Source of the DNA: Clostridia bacterium
Lineage (GTDB): Bacteria > Bacillota > Clostridia > Oscillospirales > Acutalibacteraceae
Direction of reading: 5' to 3'
DNA: 64,000 bases
Assembly (NCBI GenBank): GCA_017502085.1
Contig: JAFVVQ010000044.1
Coordinates: forward strand, 56,892 to 120,891
Shown here: positions 1 to 8,254 of the stretch, one piece after another
Position numbering within the stretch: the first letter of the stretch is position 1
Layout of the letters: each line of letters starts with the position of its first letter
The notes under the pieces: model-generated
What the model was told of the DNA's origin: nothing
Database searches by the model: none
The model's input: only the letters and a program-made list of their open reading frames with translations
Made by a program: the position numbers and the translations under genes

Positions 1-560
1 GGCTGCATATTGCCGCTTCTGCAATTGGGATCGAGGCTTGAATAACCGTCTCTGCCGCTTGCATAAACAACAGGGAATTCAAGCTGATCTTCGTCTGCAC
101 CAAGGTCGATGAAAAGATCGAGAACTTCATCAACAACCTCGTAGGGTCTTGCGTTGGGACGGTCTACCTTGTTGATAACAACGAGAACTTTCTTTTTGAG
201 ACCGAGAGCTTTCTTGAGAACAAATCGTGTTTGAGGCATACAGCCTTCAAATGCGTCGACGAGCAGCAATACACCGTCAACCATCATAAGAATACGTTCA
301 ACTTCACCGCCGAAATCCGCGTGACCGGGAGTGTCGACGATATTGATTTTTGTGTTTTTATAATGAACAGAAGTGTTTTTTGAAAGAATTGTAATGCCTC
401 TTTCACGCTCAAGGTCGTTGGAGTCCATAACTCGGTCGGCAACCTGCTCGTTTTCACGGAAAGTACCGCTCTGTTTGAGCAATTCGTCAACGAGGGTAGT
501 CTTGCCGTGGTCAACGTGTGCGATGATGGCAACATTTCTCAGATCTTTTTTCTGGGACAT
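1..560 (-). CDS. typA: TypA/BipA translational GTPase (3' end cut by window edge)
   Basis: Ribosome-binding GTPase of the EF-G/LepA superfamily, involved in ribosome assembly and stress adaptation. Only about 186 N-terminal residues are present. The translation shows the G1 motif AHVDHGKTT, the switch region with ERERGITI, G3 [12 protein letters not shown] and G4 [10 protein letters not shown], which is the BipA form. The ATG at 558-560 has a GGAGG site upstream. The C-terminal domains lie outside the window, so integrity cannot be judged. Confidence 0.95.
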   Translation of the reverse strand, partial: MSQKKDLRNVAIIAHVDHGKTTLVDELLKQSGTFRENEQVADRVMDSNDLERERGITILSKNTSVHYKNTKINIVDTPGHADFGGEVERILMMVDGVLLLVDAFEGCMPQTRFVLKKALGLKKKVLVVINKVDRPNARPYEVVDEVLDLFIDLGADEDQLEFPVVYASGRDGYSSLDPNCRSGNMQ

Positions 561-639
561 GGGAATCGCCTCCGTAAGATAGAATATTTATGTAAAATGG
601 ATATTGTTTTCGAATTTATGCGGCGTATTTATCCGGTTA

Positions 640-667
640 TCAGGGCGGGTACGCCGACCCGCCCTGA
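640..667. terminator. Stable GC-rich hairpin downstream of the symporter gene
   Basis: An 11-bp perfect inverted repeat (TCAGGGCGGGT / ACCCGCCCTGA) with a 6-nt loop lies between the stop of the symporter gene and typA. The minus-strand side has no clear U-tract, so it is a hairpin of uncertain terminator activity; it may attenuate or stabilise the 3' end. The rest of the 561-680 gap holds only the typA leader. Confidence 0.5.
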
Positions 668-680
668 CGGAAAAACGATA

Positions 681-2183
681 TTATTCCGAAATTGTGAAGC
701 CTTCGGATTCACGCTTTGTCTTGAGGTCTGCAAGCATTTTTTCTTTTTCCTTGCCTGCAATCTTATAGAAGAACATGGGGATTGCGCAAAGGAGCATACT
801 GATACCGGGAATGAGTGAAACGAGAAGGAACATTGAGAATCTTTGATCCATGGGTAACTGGAAAGCAAACTTGACAGATTCGGTTGAAAGCATATTTTTG
901 GGATCCATACCGATAGCCATATAGAGAACGATGATGCCCGACGTTGCAAATGCGTTGCCGATTTTGTTGATGAAGCCCTGACAGGCTGAGCCGAGACCGT
1001 TTTCTCTGTGGCCTGTGGTGAGTTCCATATAATCAAGGCTGTCGCAGATCATTGCGTAGGAAACAACGTTGATAACGCCGAGAGGAATTGACTGAATGAT
1101 GATGAACGGAGCAAGAATATAGATGCTCGAAAGTTCGGTGAAATAGCCGATTACCGTTGTCATTATGCTTGCGGCAAAACCTGCAAGGCAAGTTACGATA
1201 ACGAGCTTCTTATAGTCGAATTTTCTCATCAGCTTGGGCATAATGATGGTTGTGCCGAACATACCGACAACAGTGCAGACGAGGAAAATTGTGTTGACAA
1301 GACCGATGCTCTTTTCGTAAGCGGCGGTCTGCTCTGCAAGACTCATTGCGTCGGTGATTTCAGGACCGATGTAGAAGGAGTAACGGGCAACGTGAGCTGC
1401 CGCTGCCTGAACAAGATATCTGCCGCTGGAAAGAACGCCCATTGTAACAACGAGCATAAGGGGCTTGCATCGGAATATTCTTGAAAGACTGCCGGACTGA
1501 CCGGGAATCTTCTTCTTATCGGGAAGAACAACCTTCTCCTTGATGTGGAAATAGCTGTTGATATAAAGGATTCCGCCGATTGCAACGGTCAGAATTGCAA
1601 TGATGAGATATTTCATCTTGCCGAAGGCGATGGGGTCGGTATCTTCGCTGATGAAAAGACCGACAACAATCGGAACGACCGCAAAGAAGATTTCCGGAAA
1701 TGCCGAGCCGATGCTGTTGATGATTTTTGTGAACGAGATAACGTCGCTTCGCTCTTTTGAATTGGGAGTAAGAACGTTGGGCAGAGTCCAGAAAGGAACG
1801 TCTGCAAGTGTATATGCCATGCCCCAGAGAACGTAAACTACCGCGGTGAAAATCATAAGCGGAACGGGTTTGAGATCGGGGCTGAGGAACATAAGAATTG
1901 TCAGAATTGAAATAATGGGAGTTGCTATGATGATATAGGGTCTCATTCTGCCATTTTTGAGAGAGTGTCTGTCAACTATCATACCCATCATCGGGTCGTT
2001 GATTGCGTCCCAGATTCTTGCTGCAAGCATAAGAATGAGAACAAACATAAGGTCAAGCTGGAGAACGTTGGTATAGTAGTCACTGATTTTACCCGACATT
2101 GCGGCATAAATCATACCCTGACCGCCTGCACCGAGAGCGTACATCCAGAGCTCTTTTTTGCTGACGTATTTTTTATCCTGCAT
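681..2183 (-). CDS. GPH-family (MelB-like) sugar:cation symporter
   Basis: A 500-residue, 12-helix transporter of the glycoside-pentoside-hexuronide:cation symporter family in the major facilitator superfamily. Early residues carry the typical RIWDAINDPMMG segment, which matches the family motif around the conserved aspartates, followed by alternating hydrophobic spans and a cytoplasmic loop near residues 220-240. It likely imports a glycoside or uronate with a cation. It starts 12 bases after the last in-frame codon of the upstream interrupted dehydrogenase gene, with AAGGAG before the ATG, so the two are probably co-transcribed and act on the same sugar derivative. The substrate cannot be read from sequence. 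Confidence 0.88.
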   Translation of the reverse strand: MQDKKYVSKKELWMYALGAGGQGMIYAAMSGKISDYYTNVLQLDLMFVLILMLAARIWDAINDPMMGMIVDRHSLKNGRMRPYIIIATPIISILTILMFLSPDLKPVPLMIFTAVVYVLWGMAYTLADVPFWTLPNVLTPNSKERSDVISFTKIINSIGSAFPEIFFAVVPIVVGLFISEDTDPIAFGKMKYLIIAILTVAIGGILYINSYFHIKEKVVLPDKKKIPGQSGSLSRIFRCKPLMLVVTMGVLSSGRYLVQAAAAHVARYSFYIGPEITDAMSLAEQTAAYEKSIGLVNTIFLVCTVVGMFGTTIIMPKLMRKFDYKKLVIVTCLAGFAASIMTTVIGYFTELSSIYILAPFIIIQSIPLGVINVVSYAMICDSLDYMELTTGHRENGLGSACQGFINKIGNAFATSGIIVLYMAIGMDPKNMLSTESVKFAFQLPMDQRFSMFLLVSLIPGISMLLCAIPMFFYKIAGKEKEKMLADLKTKRESEGFTISE

Positions 2184-2194
2184 AATGCTCTCCT

Positions 2195-2335
2195 TTATTT
2201 ATTTTCGGCAATTTTCTTTGCCCATTCTTCTTCGAACTTCTGCTTTATTCCCTCATAAATTTCTGCGGGAATATCAGGGTTGCCCTTCGAATAGCCGGGA
2301 ACGTACATATCGCCCGCAGTCTTCCTGACGGTGCA
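2195..2335 (-). other. In-frame C-terminal continuation of the GNAT-Gfo/Idh/MocA gene after a TAA
   Basis: Directly after the TAA at 2336-2338, the same reading frame stays open for 46 codons and ends at TAA 2195-2197. It encodes a segment with AGDMYVPGYSKGNPDIP followed by an acidic helix. This resembles the conserved tail of many Gfo/Idh/MocA proteins. There is no own start with a ribosome binding site except a Met at the AGDM position. The simplest reading is that the upstream stop interrupts a once longer protein, by mutation, sequence error or programmed readthrough. Confidence 0.7.
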
Positions 2336-4048
2336 TTACGTATCGTTTCTCCATTTTTCTCTTTCTTCGGGGTTGCGGAGATCGGGAATATCAAGAGGAA
2401 TTCCGCCCTGAAGCACGGAACGGTAAGCAAACATTCCGGGAAGGAACATATCCATTGCTTCATAAACGTCAATAACGTCCATATTTTCTCTGCCTCTGAC
2501 AGTTTCAACAACGTTATGCATTACGTACCAGTCTGAACCGCCGTGACCTGAAGGTGCGGCGAGGCGTGAGAATTCATCGCCGGTCGACTTTACGTAGGGT
2601 TCGTTTGCATTTTCACCCTCGAATTCGTCGAGATTGACGTAGAGCTTGTTTACGTGATCGCTTTCGCAAGCGTCTTCACGGGCGCATTCCATTCTGCCCT
2701 TTGAACCGTAAATGCTGTACCATACGGAATTTCTTGAGGGACCGACGCCGTGAATGCTCTTGAGGACGGCACCGTTTTCAAGTGTAATCATTTCGATGCC
2801 TGCGGGACCTGCTTTTGCACCCATTCTTGCCATTCTGGCATTGAAGGGAAGCTCAAAACCGGTTACCTTGACGGGTTTGAGACCTGTGATATGGATAAGG
2901 GGACCGATTGAGTGTGTGCAGTAGTAGCAAGCGTGCATTGTGTTGCGCCAGTGTTCGGGATCGCCGAAGGTGATGTTATGCCAGATGCTTTCGCAGTTAT
3001 GCATATATTCGCCTTCACCGTATTCGAATTCACCGAGAGCGCCTTCTTCATAAAGCTCCTTCATCTTTTTCGGAGCACCCATATAGCAGTAATTTTCCGC
3101 ATAGAAATATTTCTTTCCGGTTCTTTCAACTGCTTCAATGAGCTCAACAGCTTCTTTCATTGTAAGAACGGGAAGAACTTCACTGAGAACGTGGAATCCT
3201 TTTTCGAGAGCCTTTACGGCAAAAGGAGCGTGTTCTGTTGCAAAGTTTGCAAGAACAACAACGTCCATATCGTGGTTGAGGAAATCCTCGTAGTTATCAT
3301 AGAAGGTGATGTCTCTGTCAGCATAGTCCTTCTTCGCTTTATCGAGAAGAATATCATAGTTATCGCAGATGGCAACGGTTTTTGCACCCTTTACGTTATC
3401 GCAATGGTTGATCATTGTTCTGCCTCTGCCGACGCCGACAACACCAACCTTGATAACTCGTGCCTTTTCGAGCTTTCTGCAGAAAGAACGGTCTTCATTA
3501 ACCATATCAACACTGTCAATACCGAGCTCACAAAGCATCCATTCCCAGCGACCCTTCATATCCTCTTTGGGATCCTCGTGTTCAACGGGAATGAACCCTG
3601 CCGAAAGATAACTCTTGACTGCGCCCATTCTCCACTCATCGGTTGTGAGGTAGATATAGTCTGCATCCTGATCGGCAAGTTTTTTGACCGCTGCATTGTT
3701 AAGATATTTACCGAGACCCTTGCCTCTGAATTCGGTGCGCAGACCGACCATATGCATCTGACCCTCTTTTTCTTCAGGGTGGTAGATGGCGGATACCGTA
3801 CCGATGTGTTCACCGTTATAATCGAGAAAGAATACGTCGGTTTCAGGCACACAGTCGTCAACGTCTGCAACGCATTCGTTGAAAAATTCGGGAGCGCAGT
3901 CATCACTCACAAGACCGTTTTTGCAGCATTCAACCCAAGCGATTTTGTCTTCGATGCAGTCTTTATAATTTACGATTGAATAACCTTCGGGGAGAGTGAG
4001 ATCGGCAACGGGTGTTCCTTTGAGCCAATACATTTTAAGTTGTGCCAT
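2336..4048 (-). CDS. GNAT acetyltransferase-Gfo/Idh/MocA oxidoreductase fusion (stop-interrupted)
   Basis: A 570-residue two-domain protein. Residues about 20-170 look like a GNAT acyltransferase: VGLRTEFRGKGLGKYL matches the acetyl-CoA pyrophosphate-binding loop (R/Q-x-x-G-x-G/A). From about residue 195 the IKVGVVGVGRGR segment begins an NAD(P)-binding Rossmann fold, followed by SEVLPVLTMKEA (family motif near E-K-P) and an SIGPLIHITG helix, typical of Gfo/Idh/MocA sugar dehydrogenases. The lysine usual in the E-K-P motif is replaced here (SEVLP). The gene ends at a TAA, but the frame continues with conserved-looking tail sequence to 2195. It lies upstream of a sugar symporter, suggesting uptake and oxidation or epimerisation of a sugar derivative. 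The fusion is unusual; both domains are clear, the substrate is unknown. Confidence 0.8.
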   Translation of the reverse strand: MAQLKMYWLKGTPVADLTLPEGYSIVNYKDCIEDKIAWVECCKNGLVSDDCAPEFFNECVADVDDCVPETDVFFLDYNGEHIGTVSAIYHPEEKEGQMHMVGLRTEFRGKGLGKYLNNAAVKKLADQDADYIYLTTDEWRMGAVKSYLSAGFIPVEHEDPKEDMKGRWEWMLCELGIDSVDMVNEDRSFCRKLEKARVIKVGVVGVGRGRTMINHCDNVKGAKTVAICDNYDILLDKAKKDYADRDITFYDNYEDFLNHDMDVVVLANFATEHAPFAVKALEKGFHVLSEVLPVLTMKEAVELIEAVERTGKKYFYAENYCYMGAPKKMKELYEEGALGEFEYGEGEYMHNCESIWHNITFGDPEHWRNTMHACYYCTHSIGPLIHITGLKPVKVTGFELPFNARMARMGAKAGPAGIEMITLENGAVLKSIHGVGPSRNSVWYSIYGSKGRMECAREDACESDHVNKLYVNLDEFEGENANEPYVKSTGDEFSRLAAPSGHGGSDWYVMHNVVETVRGRENMDVIDVYEAMDMFLPGMFAYRSVLQGGIPLDIPDLRNPEEREKWRNDT

Positions 4049-4080
4049 AAATAATCACCTTCAAAAATTTAAAATATAAA

Positions 4081-4113
4081 AACGGAAAAATGGAGCTGTC
4101 GGCAAACAGCTCC
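4081..4113 (-). terminator. Rho-independent terminator after the NAD-binding protein gene
   Basis: An 8-bp stem GGAGCTGT / ACAGCTCC (4092-4099 with 4106-4113) is followed on the minus strand by a T-rich run. It separates the gene at 4129-5148 from the downstream fusion gene. A plus-strand T-run also follows, so it could act in both directions. Confidence 0.75.
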
Positions 4114-4128
4114 TTTTTTCAATATTGA

Positions 4129-5148
4129 TTATTCGCCCTTCATTTCGAGAAGCTTGGCAGTGCCGTCATAAACAGCCTGGCTGACTTTGATCGAATCTGT
4201 GATTGCAGCTACGATGTCATCCTCTGTTGCGCCAAGTTCGATTGAATATTTGGGATCAATGAAGAGATTACGTGCCATAATGTCAGCGAGTCCGTCAACG
4301 TCAATACCGCTTTCAATGCCCTTTTCGGCGTATTCCTTCTTGACCTTGCCGAGACCCATTCTCATCATCCAGGCGGGGATGCTGAGAATCTTTCTGTTGT
4401 TGCCCATGCCTCTTGCGGCATAAACAATTTTGAGGAATTCTACCCAAGTCTGGTTGTACATGGAGATGGGCCATGCCTTTGCGCCTTTTGATTTCTCGGC
4501 TGCACCTACGATAACTTCACCAACCTGACGGACTGTAAGCATTGCTGTGCCGCCGCCGGGATACATTGTGAGAGGAAGCTTATCCATCATCTTGATCTGC
4601 TCAATGAGGATAACCCAAACGGGTTTTCTGCCGGGCTGAGTGCCGAAAATGTAGGGAAGCTCAAGAACTGCAACGTCGAAGTTCTCATCAGCAAAGGAGA
4701 AAGCAACTTCTTCCTGATCGATACGGCTTCTGATATAAGGATGCTTCTTTGTGAGCTCCATTTCGGGCCATTCCTTTGCAGCATATGAGAAATATGAGCC
4801 GAGGATAACCGAGTTCTTCATTCCGACTTCTTTGCAAAGGGGAAGAATTCTCTTGAGAGGAGCGATGTTGTACTTATAATAAGCATCATAAACGGGAGCA
4901 GGGAATTCAACTCTTTCGTCAATACCTGCGGCAAAAACGAAGCAGTCATAACCCTGCATCATGGCCTTGATTTCTTCATCTGACTTTTCGTAGATGTTGC
5001 AGAATTCAAGCTCCATTGCTTCGGGGATGGGAGCGCCTTCGGGAAGAGGGGGAAGTGCAACGCTCTTGACTTCGTGACCTCTTTCGATGAAGATGCGGGC
5101 AGCTTCACAGCCGAGAAGACCTGTGCCGCCAATCATAAAAACTTTCAT
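4129..5148 (-). CDS. NAD(P)-binding atypical SDR / NmrA-like epimerase family protein
   Basis: A 339-residue protein starting with MKVFMIGGTGLLGCEAA, a clear GxxGxxG dinucleotide-binding loop of extended/atypical short-chain dehydrogenases (NAD-dependent epimerase or NmrA-like). A central FAAGIDERVEFP segment and the later LELPYIFGTQPGRKP region match epimerase folds; a canonical YxxxK is not obvious. It probably acts on a sugar nucleotide or sugar derivative, or as a redox sensor. It has its own promoter upstream and a terminator downstream. A GGAGG site precedes the ATG. The exact reaction is not assignable. Confidence 0.75.
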   Translation of the reverse strand: MKVFMIGGTGLLGCEAARIFIERGHEVKSVALPPLPEGAPIPEAMELEFCNIYEKSDEEIKAMMQGYDCFVFAAGIDERVEFPAPVYDAYYKYNIAPLKRILPLCKEVGMKNSVILGSYFSYAAKEWPEMELTKKHPYIRSRIDQEEVAFSFADENFDVAVLELPYIFGTQPGRKPVWVILIEQIKMMDKLPLTMYPGGGTAMLTVRQVGEVIVGAAEKSKGAKAWPISMYNQTWVEFLKIVYAARGMGNNRKILSIPAWMMRMGLGKVKKEYAEKGIESGIDVDGLADIMARNLFIDPKYSIELGATEDDIVAAITDSIKVSQAVYDGTAKLLEMKGE

Positions 5149-5182
5149 TTATATATTCCTCCTTGAATATTTTTACTTATAT

Positions 5183-5211
5183 AATATAAATCTTTTATCC
5201 TAATTAGTCAA
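5183..5211 (-). promoter_or_regulatory. Sigma-A-like promoter for the 4129-5148 gene
   Basis: On the minus strand TTGACT (5206-5211) is followed, after exactly 17 bases, by TATATT (5183-5188), about 35 bases upstream of the ATG and its GGAGG site. The intergenic region to 5392 otherwise holds only the opposing promoter. Confidence 0.7.
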
Positions 5212-5303
5212 GATGTTTTTGCTTTAGTGCGCGGATTCGTACGAAATAATTCGTTTTTTTGCCTTATCGGATAAAAATTAATCTTTTTGTAACCCTTTTG
5301 TAA

Positions 5304-5332
5304 TTGCGAATCGGAAAATGATGTGGTATAAT
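5304..5332 (+). promoter_or_regulatory. Sigma-A-like promoter for the WG-repeat protein gene
   Basis: TTGCGA (5304-5309), a 17-base spacer, then a perfect TATAAT (5327-5332), about 60 bases before the ATG at 5393. It drives the plus-strand gene divergent from the NAD-binding protein. Confidence 0.7.
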
Positions 5333-5392
5333 CCATAACATAGAATGAATAACTGTAACTTTTTGGCAAAATATATTTTTTTGGAGGGTGCT

Positions 5393-6706
5393 ATGAACAG
5401 ACGTAATAACACTATTCAGTTCAAGAGAAAATCTAAAATCCCCAAAACCCCGATAATAGTTCTTGCTGTCGTTGTGGCGGCTGCACTGATTGCGGTTGCG
5501 GTATTTCTGATTTCTCATTTCACAAAAGAAAAAGAGCCTGTTATTGATTACGGAAACTGTACGTGGTCAACCGAAGGCTTTGAAAAAATTTCGGATGCGA
5601 AAATCCTCAACGAATCGCTTGTGGTTTTCACGGATGCCGAAACGGGCAAAAAAGGAATTATGAAGCTTGACGGTACGGTCACCGAAGAGGCGAAGCACGA
5701 TGAATTCTCGGTTATCAGCGATGCGTGGAGAAGCAAGAAGCTTCTTGCGAAAAGCACGGGACTTTCGGAATATCTGTTGCTTGTCGACGTCGAAACGGGT
5801 ACGGTAACAACAAGACAGTATCACGGACTCACAAAGCCCGAAAACAACCCCTACTGGGAAGAGGAATATAAGCATTTTTCGTGGCACGATGCAAAGGGAT
5901 ACACAGGCAAGGTCAAGCCCACAGACGTTAATCTCGGCAACGGTCTTTATCCCGTATCCTGCCCCCCTGCCGACGGCTCAAGATGGGGATATATCAACAA
6001 TCAGCTCAAGCTTGAAATCATCCTTGCATATGAAAAGGCAATGGATTTCAGCGGTAATATTGCAGCAGTCTGCAAGGGCGGTAAGTGGGGTTATATCAAT
6101 CAGAGCGGCGTGACGGTTATCGGTTTCGATTTTGAATCCGTCGCCGAGCTTGACGTTATGGCAGAAAACATGGCATTCTCGTTCCGCAACGCTCTCGCAC
6201 CTGTCAAAAAAGTCGATAAATACGGTATTATCAGCACTTCGGGAGAAGCTGTTGTCAATTTTGTTTTTGATGCGATTCTTCAGGGCGAAAACGGAAAATA
6301 TATTGCAAAAAGAGACGGTCAGTGGGGCCTGATAACCGTTGATACACAAGCGATTTCGGCAAACACAACCACGACTCCCGCTCAGGCGGCGACAACCCCC
6401 GCAGCAACCGTTTCCGTCGGATATTATACGGTAAAAACTTCCGGCAGTCATCTCAATCTCAGAGCAGATGCGAACACCGAATCAACAAAGCTCGGTCAGA
6501 TTCCCAACGGCGCTTCCGTTACCGTTTCGAAGGCTGTCGGCGGCTGGGCATACGTTAAATACAACAACCTTCAGGGTTGGGTCAGTTCGCAGTATCTTGT
6601 GAAATCCGCACCGCCCGTAACGTCGGCACCTGCTCAGCCTTCGACAGCACCCGTGCAGACAACTGCGGCATCGGTGGCTGCAACTGTGGAAAATTCTACA
6701 AATTAA
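5393..6706 (+). CDS. Membrane-anchored WG-repeat protein with C-terminal SH3 domain
   Basis: A 437-residue protein. The ATG at 5393 is chosen over the one at 5345 because GGAGGG lies just upstream. Residues about 20-43 form one transmembrane segment with a basic N-terminus, placing the rest outside the cell. The middle contains WG-type beta repeats (SRWGYINNQ, GKWGYINQSG, DKYGIISTSG, GQWGLITVD). Residues about 344-404 form a bacterial SH3 domain (LNLRADANTES...GWVSSQYLV), a common cell-wall-binding module, and the protein ends in a Thr/Ala/Pro-rich tail. It likely binds the cell wall; no enzymatic activity is suggested. Confidence 0.82.
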   Translation: MNRRNNTIQFKRKSKIPKTPIIVLAVVVAAALIAVAVFLISHFTKEKEPVIDYGNCTWSTEGFEKISDAKILNESLVVFTDAETGKKGIMKLDGTVTEEAKHDEFSVISDAWRSKKLLAKSTGLSEYLLLVDVETGTVTTRQYHGLTKPENNPYWEEEYKHFSWHDAKGYTGKVKPTDVNLGNGLYPVSCPPADGSRWGYINNQLKLEIILAYEKAMDFSGNIAAVCKGGKWGYINQSGVTVIGFDFESVAELDVMAENMAFSFRNALAPVKKVDKYGIISTSGEAVVNFVFDAILQGENGKYIAKRDGQWGLITVDTQAISANTTTTPAQAATTPAATVSVGYYTVKTSGSHLNLRADANTESTKLGQIPNGASVTVSKAVGGWAYVKYNNLQGWVSSQYLVKSAPPVTSAPAQPSTAPVQTTAASVAATVENSTN

Positions 6707-6738
6707 GAAATAATTAAACAAAATTTTCAAATAAGCTA

Positions 6739-6767
6739 TTGACCTTTTTGAAAAAAGCGGATATACT
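6739..6767 (+). promoter_or_regulatory. Promoter of a candidate small RNA
   Basis: TTGACC (6739-6744), a 17-base spacer and TATACT (6762-6767). There is no open reading frame downstream before the terminator at 6832-6868. A transcript would start near 6773-6774, exactly at the 5' hairpin. Confidence 0.7.
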
Positions 6768-6772
6768 CATAT

Positions 6773-6868
6773 TATACGGAGTAAAACCCGTATATCTGCA
6801 TTAGTGAGCAACAATGTCAGAGCCATCCGATAAAAGACGGAGAACGTGCAAATCGTTCTCCGTCTTTT
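6773..6868 (+). ncRNA. Candidate orphan small RNA, about 95 nt
   Basis: Between the WG-protein gene and the convergent CE15 gene lies a self-contained unit: a 17-spaced promoter, a 5' hairpin TATACGG / CCGTATA (6773-6779 with 6788-6794, 8-nt loop), a roughly 37-nt linker with little predicted pairing, and a strong terminator hairpin with a T-tail. No start codon with a ribosome binding site fits. I do not recognise it as 6S, tmRNA, SRP, RNase P or a known riboswitch class. The linker may be a pairing region for mRNA targets (inference). Confidence 0.6.
6832..6868. terminator. Strong bidirectional terminator
   Basis: A 15-bp perfect inverted repeat (6832-6846 with 6854-6868) with a 7-nt loop, flanked by A-run and T-run so it can work on both strands. 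It ends the candidate small RNA on the plus strand and the CE15 gene on the minus strand. Confidence 0.85.
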
Positions 6869-6923
6869 ATCATCTATATAATGTTTTCAGAAATATAAAA
6901 CGGCGGGGTTTTCCCGCCGTTGA

Positions 6924-8006
6924 CTATTTATTCATAAAATCAAACAGGCCGTGCCAGTCGTCACGGCTGAAATAATGTGTACCTTCGCGCGTGCAGAGAC
7001 CGATCTTGCCTTCGTGCAGATACTTGGGCTTCAGAAGGTCGGAATCCTCATAAACGAAGCCTTTTTCGCCGTAAAGCTCATAGACCTCGGACGCTGCGGC
7101 GCAACAGAGAAACTGCCTCGACGGTCCTGCCCAGATATCGCCGAGTGCAGATGAAATATGCACCCTTCTCGGCGCAATCAGAGCATGCATAAAATGCTGG
7201 TCGAAAGGTGTTTCGTCATCCTTGCCGACAAAGTTTTTATAGTTTTCACAGAACCAGAACGGGAAGTTTTTTGTGATGTGGCCGATGAACTCGTTTCCGT
7301 CGGATTTTCCTCTGTTTATTGAGTCTCCGCTGCAACCGGCGCAGTTGGAATGTGCCATCGAAAAACGTTCGTCAACCGCCGCTGTCAGAAGCGCGGTTTT
7401 GCCGAGTCTCGAGTGACCTGCAACACAGATATTTTCTTTATCAACTTCGTCTCTCGTCTGCAGAAAATCCATCACTCTCATTGCTGCCCATGCCCACATC
7501 GCTATCTTTCCGCAAGAATAATCCGAACGCCCGGATTCCTTATATATCAAGCCTGCGAGCCCGTTTGAGAAGTCACCGTCATCACTTGTGACGTCCTTAT
7601 AACAGAAGGATGCACAAGCAAAACCGTTATCGATTATTTCCTCTGTCGGAATGTATCTGTCCGGTATATCGGGACGGAAGTTTATAGTGACAAAAGTCTT
7701 GAATTTTTCACCCTTTGAGGGATAAACGTAGGTAAAAGGGAAAGTGAATTTTTCGCCGTAAACGGTGCAGATTGCTTCGACTGTGAGAAATATTGCCTTG
7801 CTTGCGCAGAAACGGCCGTTTTCGCTGTCTATGATGCGGAATTCCACGCTTTCGGGTGATTCGGGCATATATCCGTATTCGTTTTCGAGCATTGATTTCA
7901 GTACGAACGGACGTGATTTTTCCCATTCTTCAACGGTCTGTACCCTTTTGTCTCCAAGTTCAAGCGGAGACGGTATTTTAAGATCAGCAAGCATTTTTTT
8001 AATCAT
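6924..8006 (-). CDS. CE15-like glucuronoyl esterase (alpha/beta hydrolase)
   Basis: A 360-residue protein resembling carbohydrate esterase family 15, which cleaves ester bonds between lignin alcohols and glucuronic acid on xylan. The nucleophile motif GHSRLGKTAL places Ser at about residue 199; a downstream THYFSRDDW segment supplies the likely catalytic His near residue 344; CAGCSGDS and LIAPRRVHISSA are family-like segments. The start at 8004-8006 is preferred over an upstream ATG because AAAGGAG lies 8 bases before it. No signal peptide is seen, so it may act on imported oligosaccharides inside the cell. Confidence 0.8.
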   Translation of the reverse strand: MIKKMLADLKIPSPLELGDKRVQTVEEWEKSRPFVLKSMLENEYGYMPESPESVEFRIIDSENGRFCASKAIFLTVEAICTVYGEKFTFPFTYVYPSKGEKFKTFVTINFRPDIPDRYIPTEEIIDNGFACASFCYKDVTSDDGDFSNGLAGLIYKESGRSDYSCGKIAMWAWAAMRVMDFLQTRDEVDKENICVAGHSRLGKTALLTAAVDERFSMAHSNCAGCSGDSINRGKSDGNEFIGHITKNFPFWFCENYKNFVGKDDETPFDQHFMHALIAPRRVHISSALGDIWAGPSRQFLCCAAASEVYELYGEKGFVYEDSDLLKPKYLHEGKIGLCTREGTHYFSRDDWHGLFDFMNK

Positions 8007-8039
8007 AGCAAAAGCTCCTTTCCGACTGTATTCATCCAA

Positions 8040-8068
8040 ATATTACTTTTCTTTTCCCGATTTGTCAA
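8040..8068 (-). promoter_or_regulatory. Promoter of the CE15 esterase gene
   Basis: Minus-strand TTGACA (8063-8068), 17-base spacer, TAATAT (8040-8045), about 34 bases before the chosen ATG. Start-site choice and promoter agree. The gap from 8069 to 8254 is AT-rich and shows no further gene. Confidence 0.7.
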
Positions 8069-8254
8069 GATAAGGCAAAAAAATGCGGAAAATTAATTTT
8101 TTATTTACACACTTTTTACATAAAAAATAAAATATCCTCTTGTAATTCTCTTTAAAAGTAATTATAATAACATCATAATAGGATAATAGGGTCATATATG
8201 CTGTTTTTGCCGATATGATACAATCCTTCTTTTGCAACAGAAAGGACTGATAAA

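Noticed and set aside
2912-3979. A 355-codon open frame on the plus strand
   Set aside because: It lies wholly antisense to the well-supported GNAT-Gfo/Idh/MocA gene and its translation is Phe/Val-rich without any motif; it is a shadow frame.
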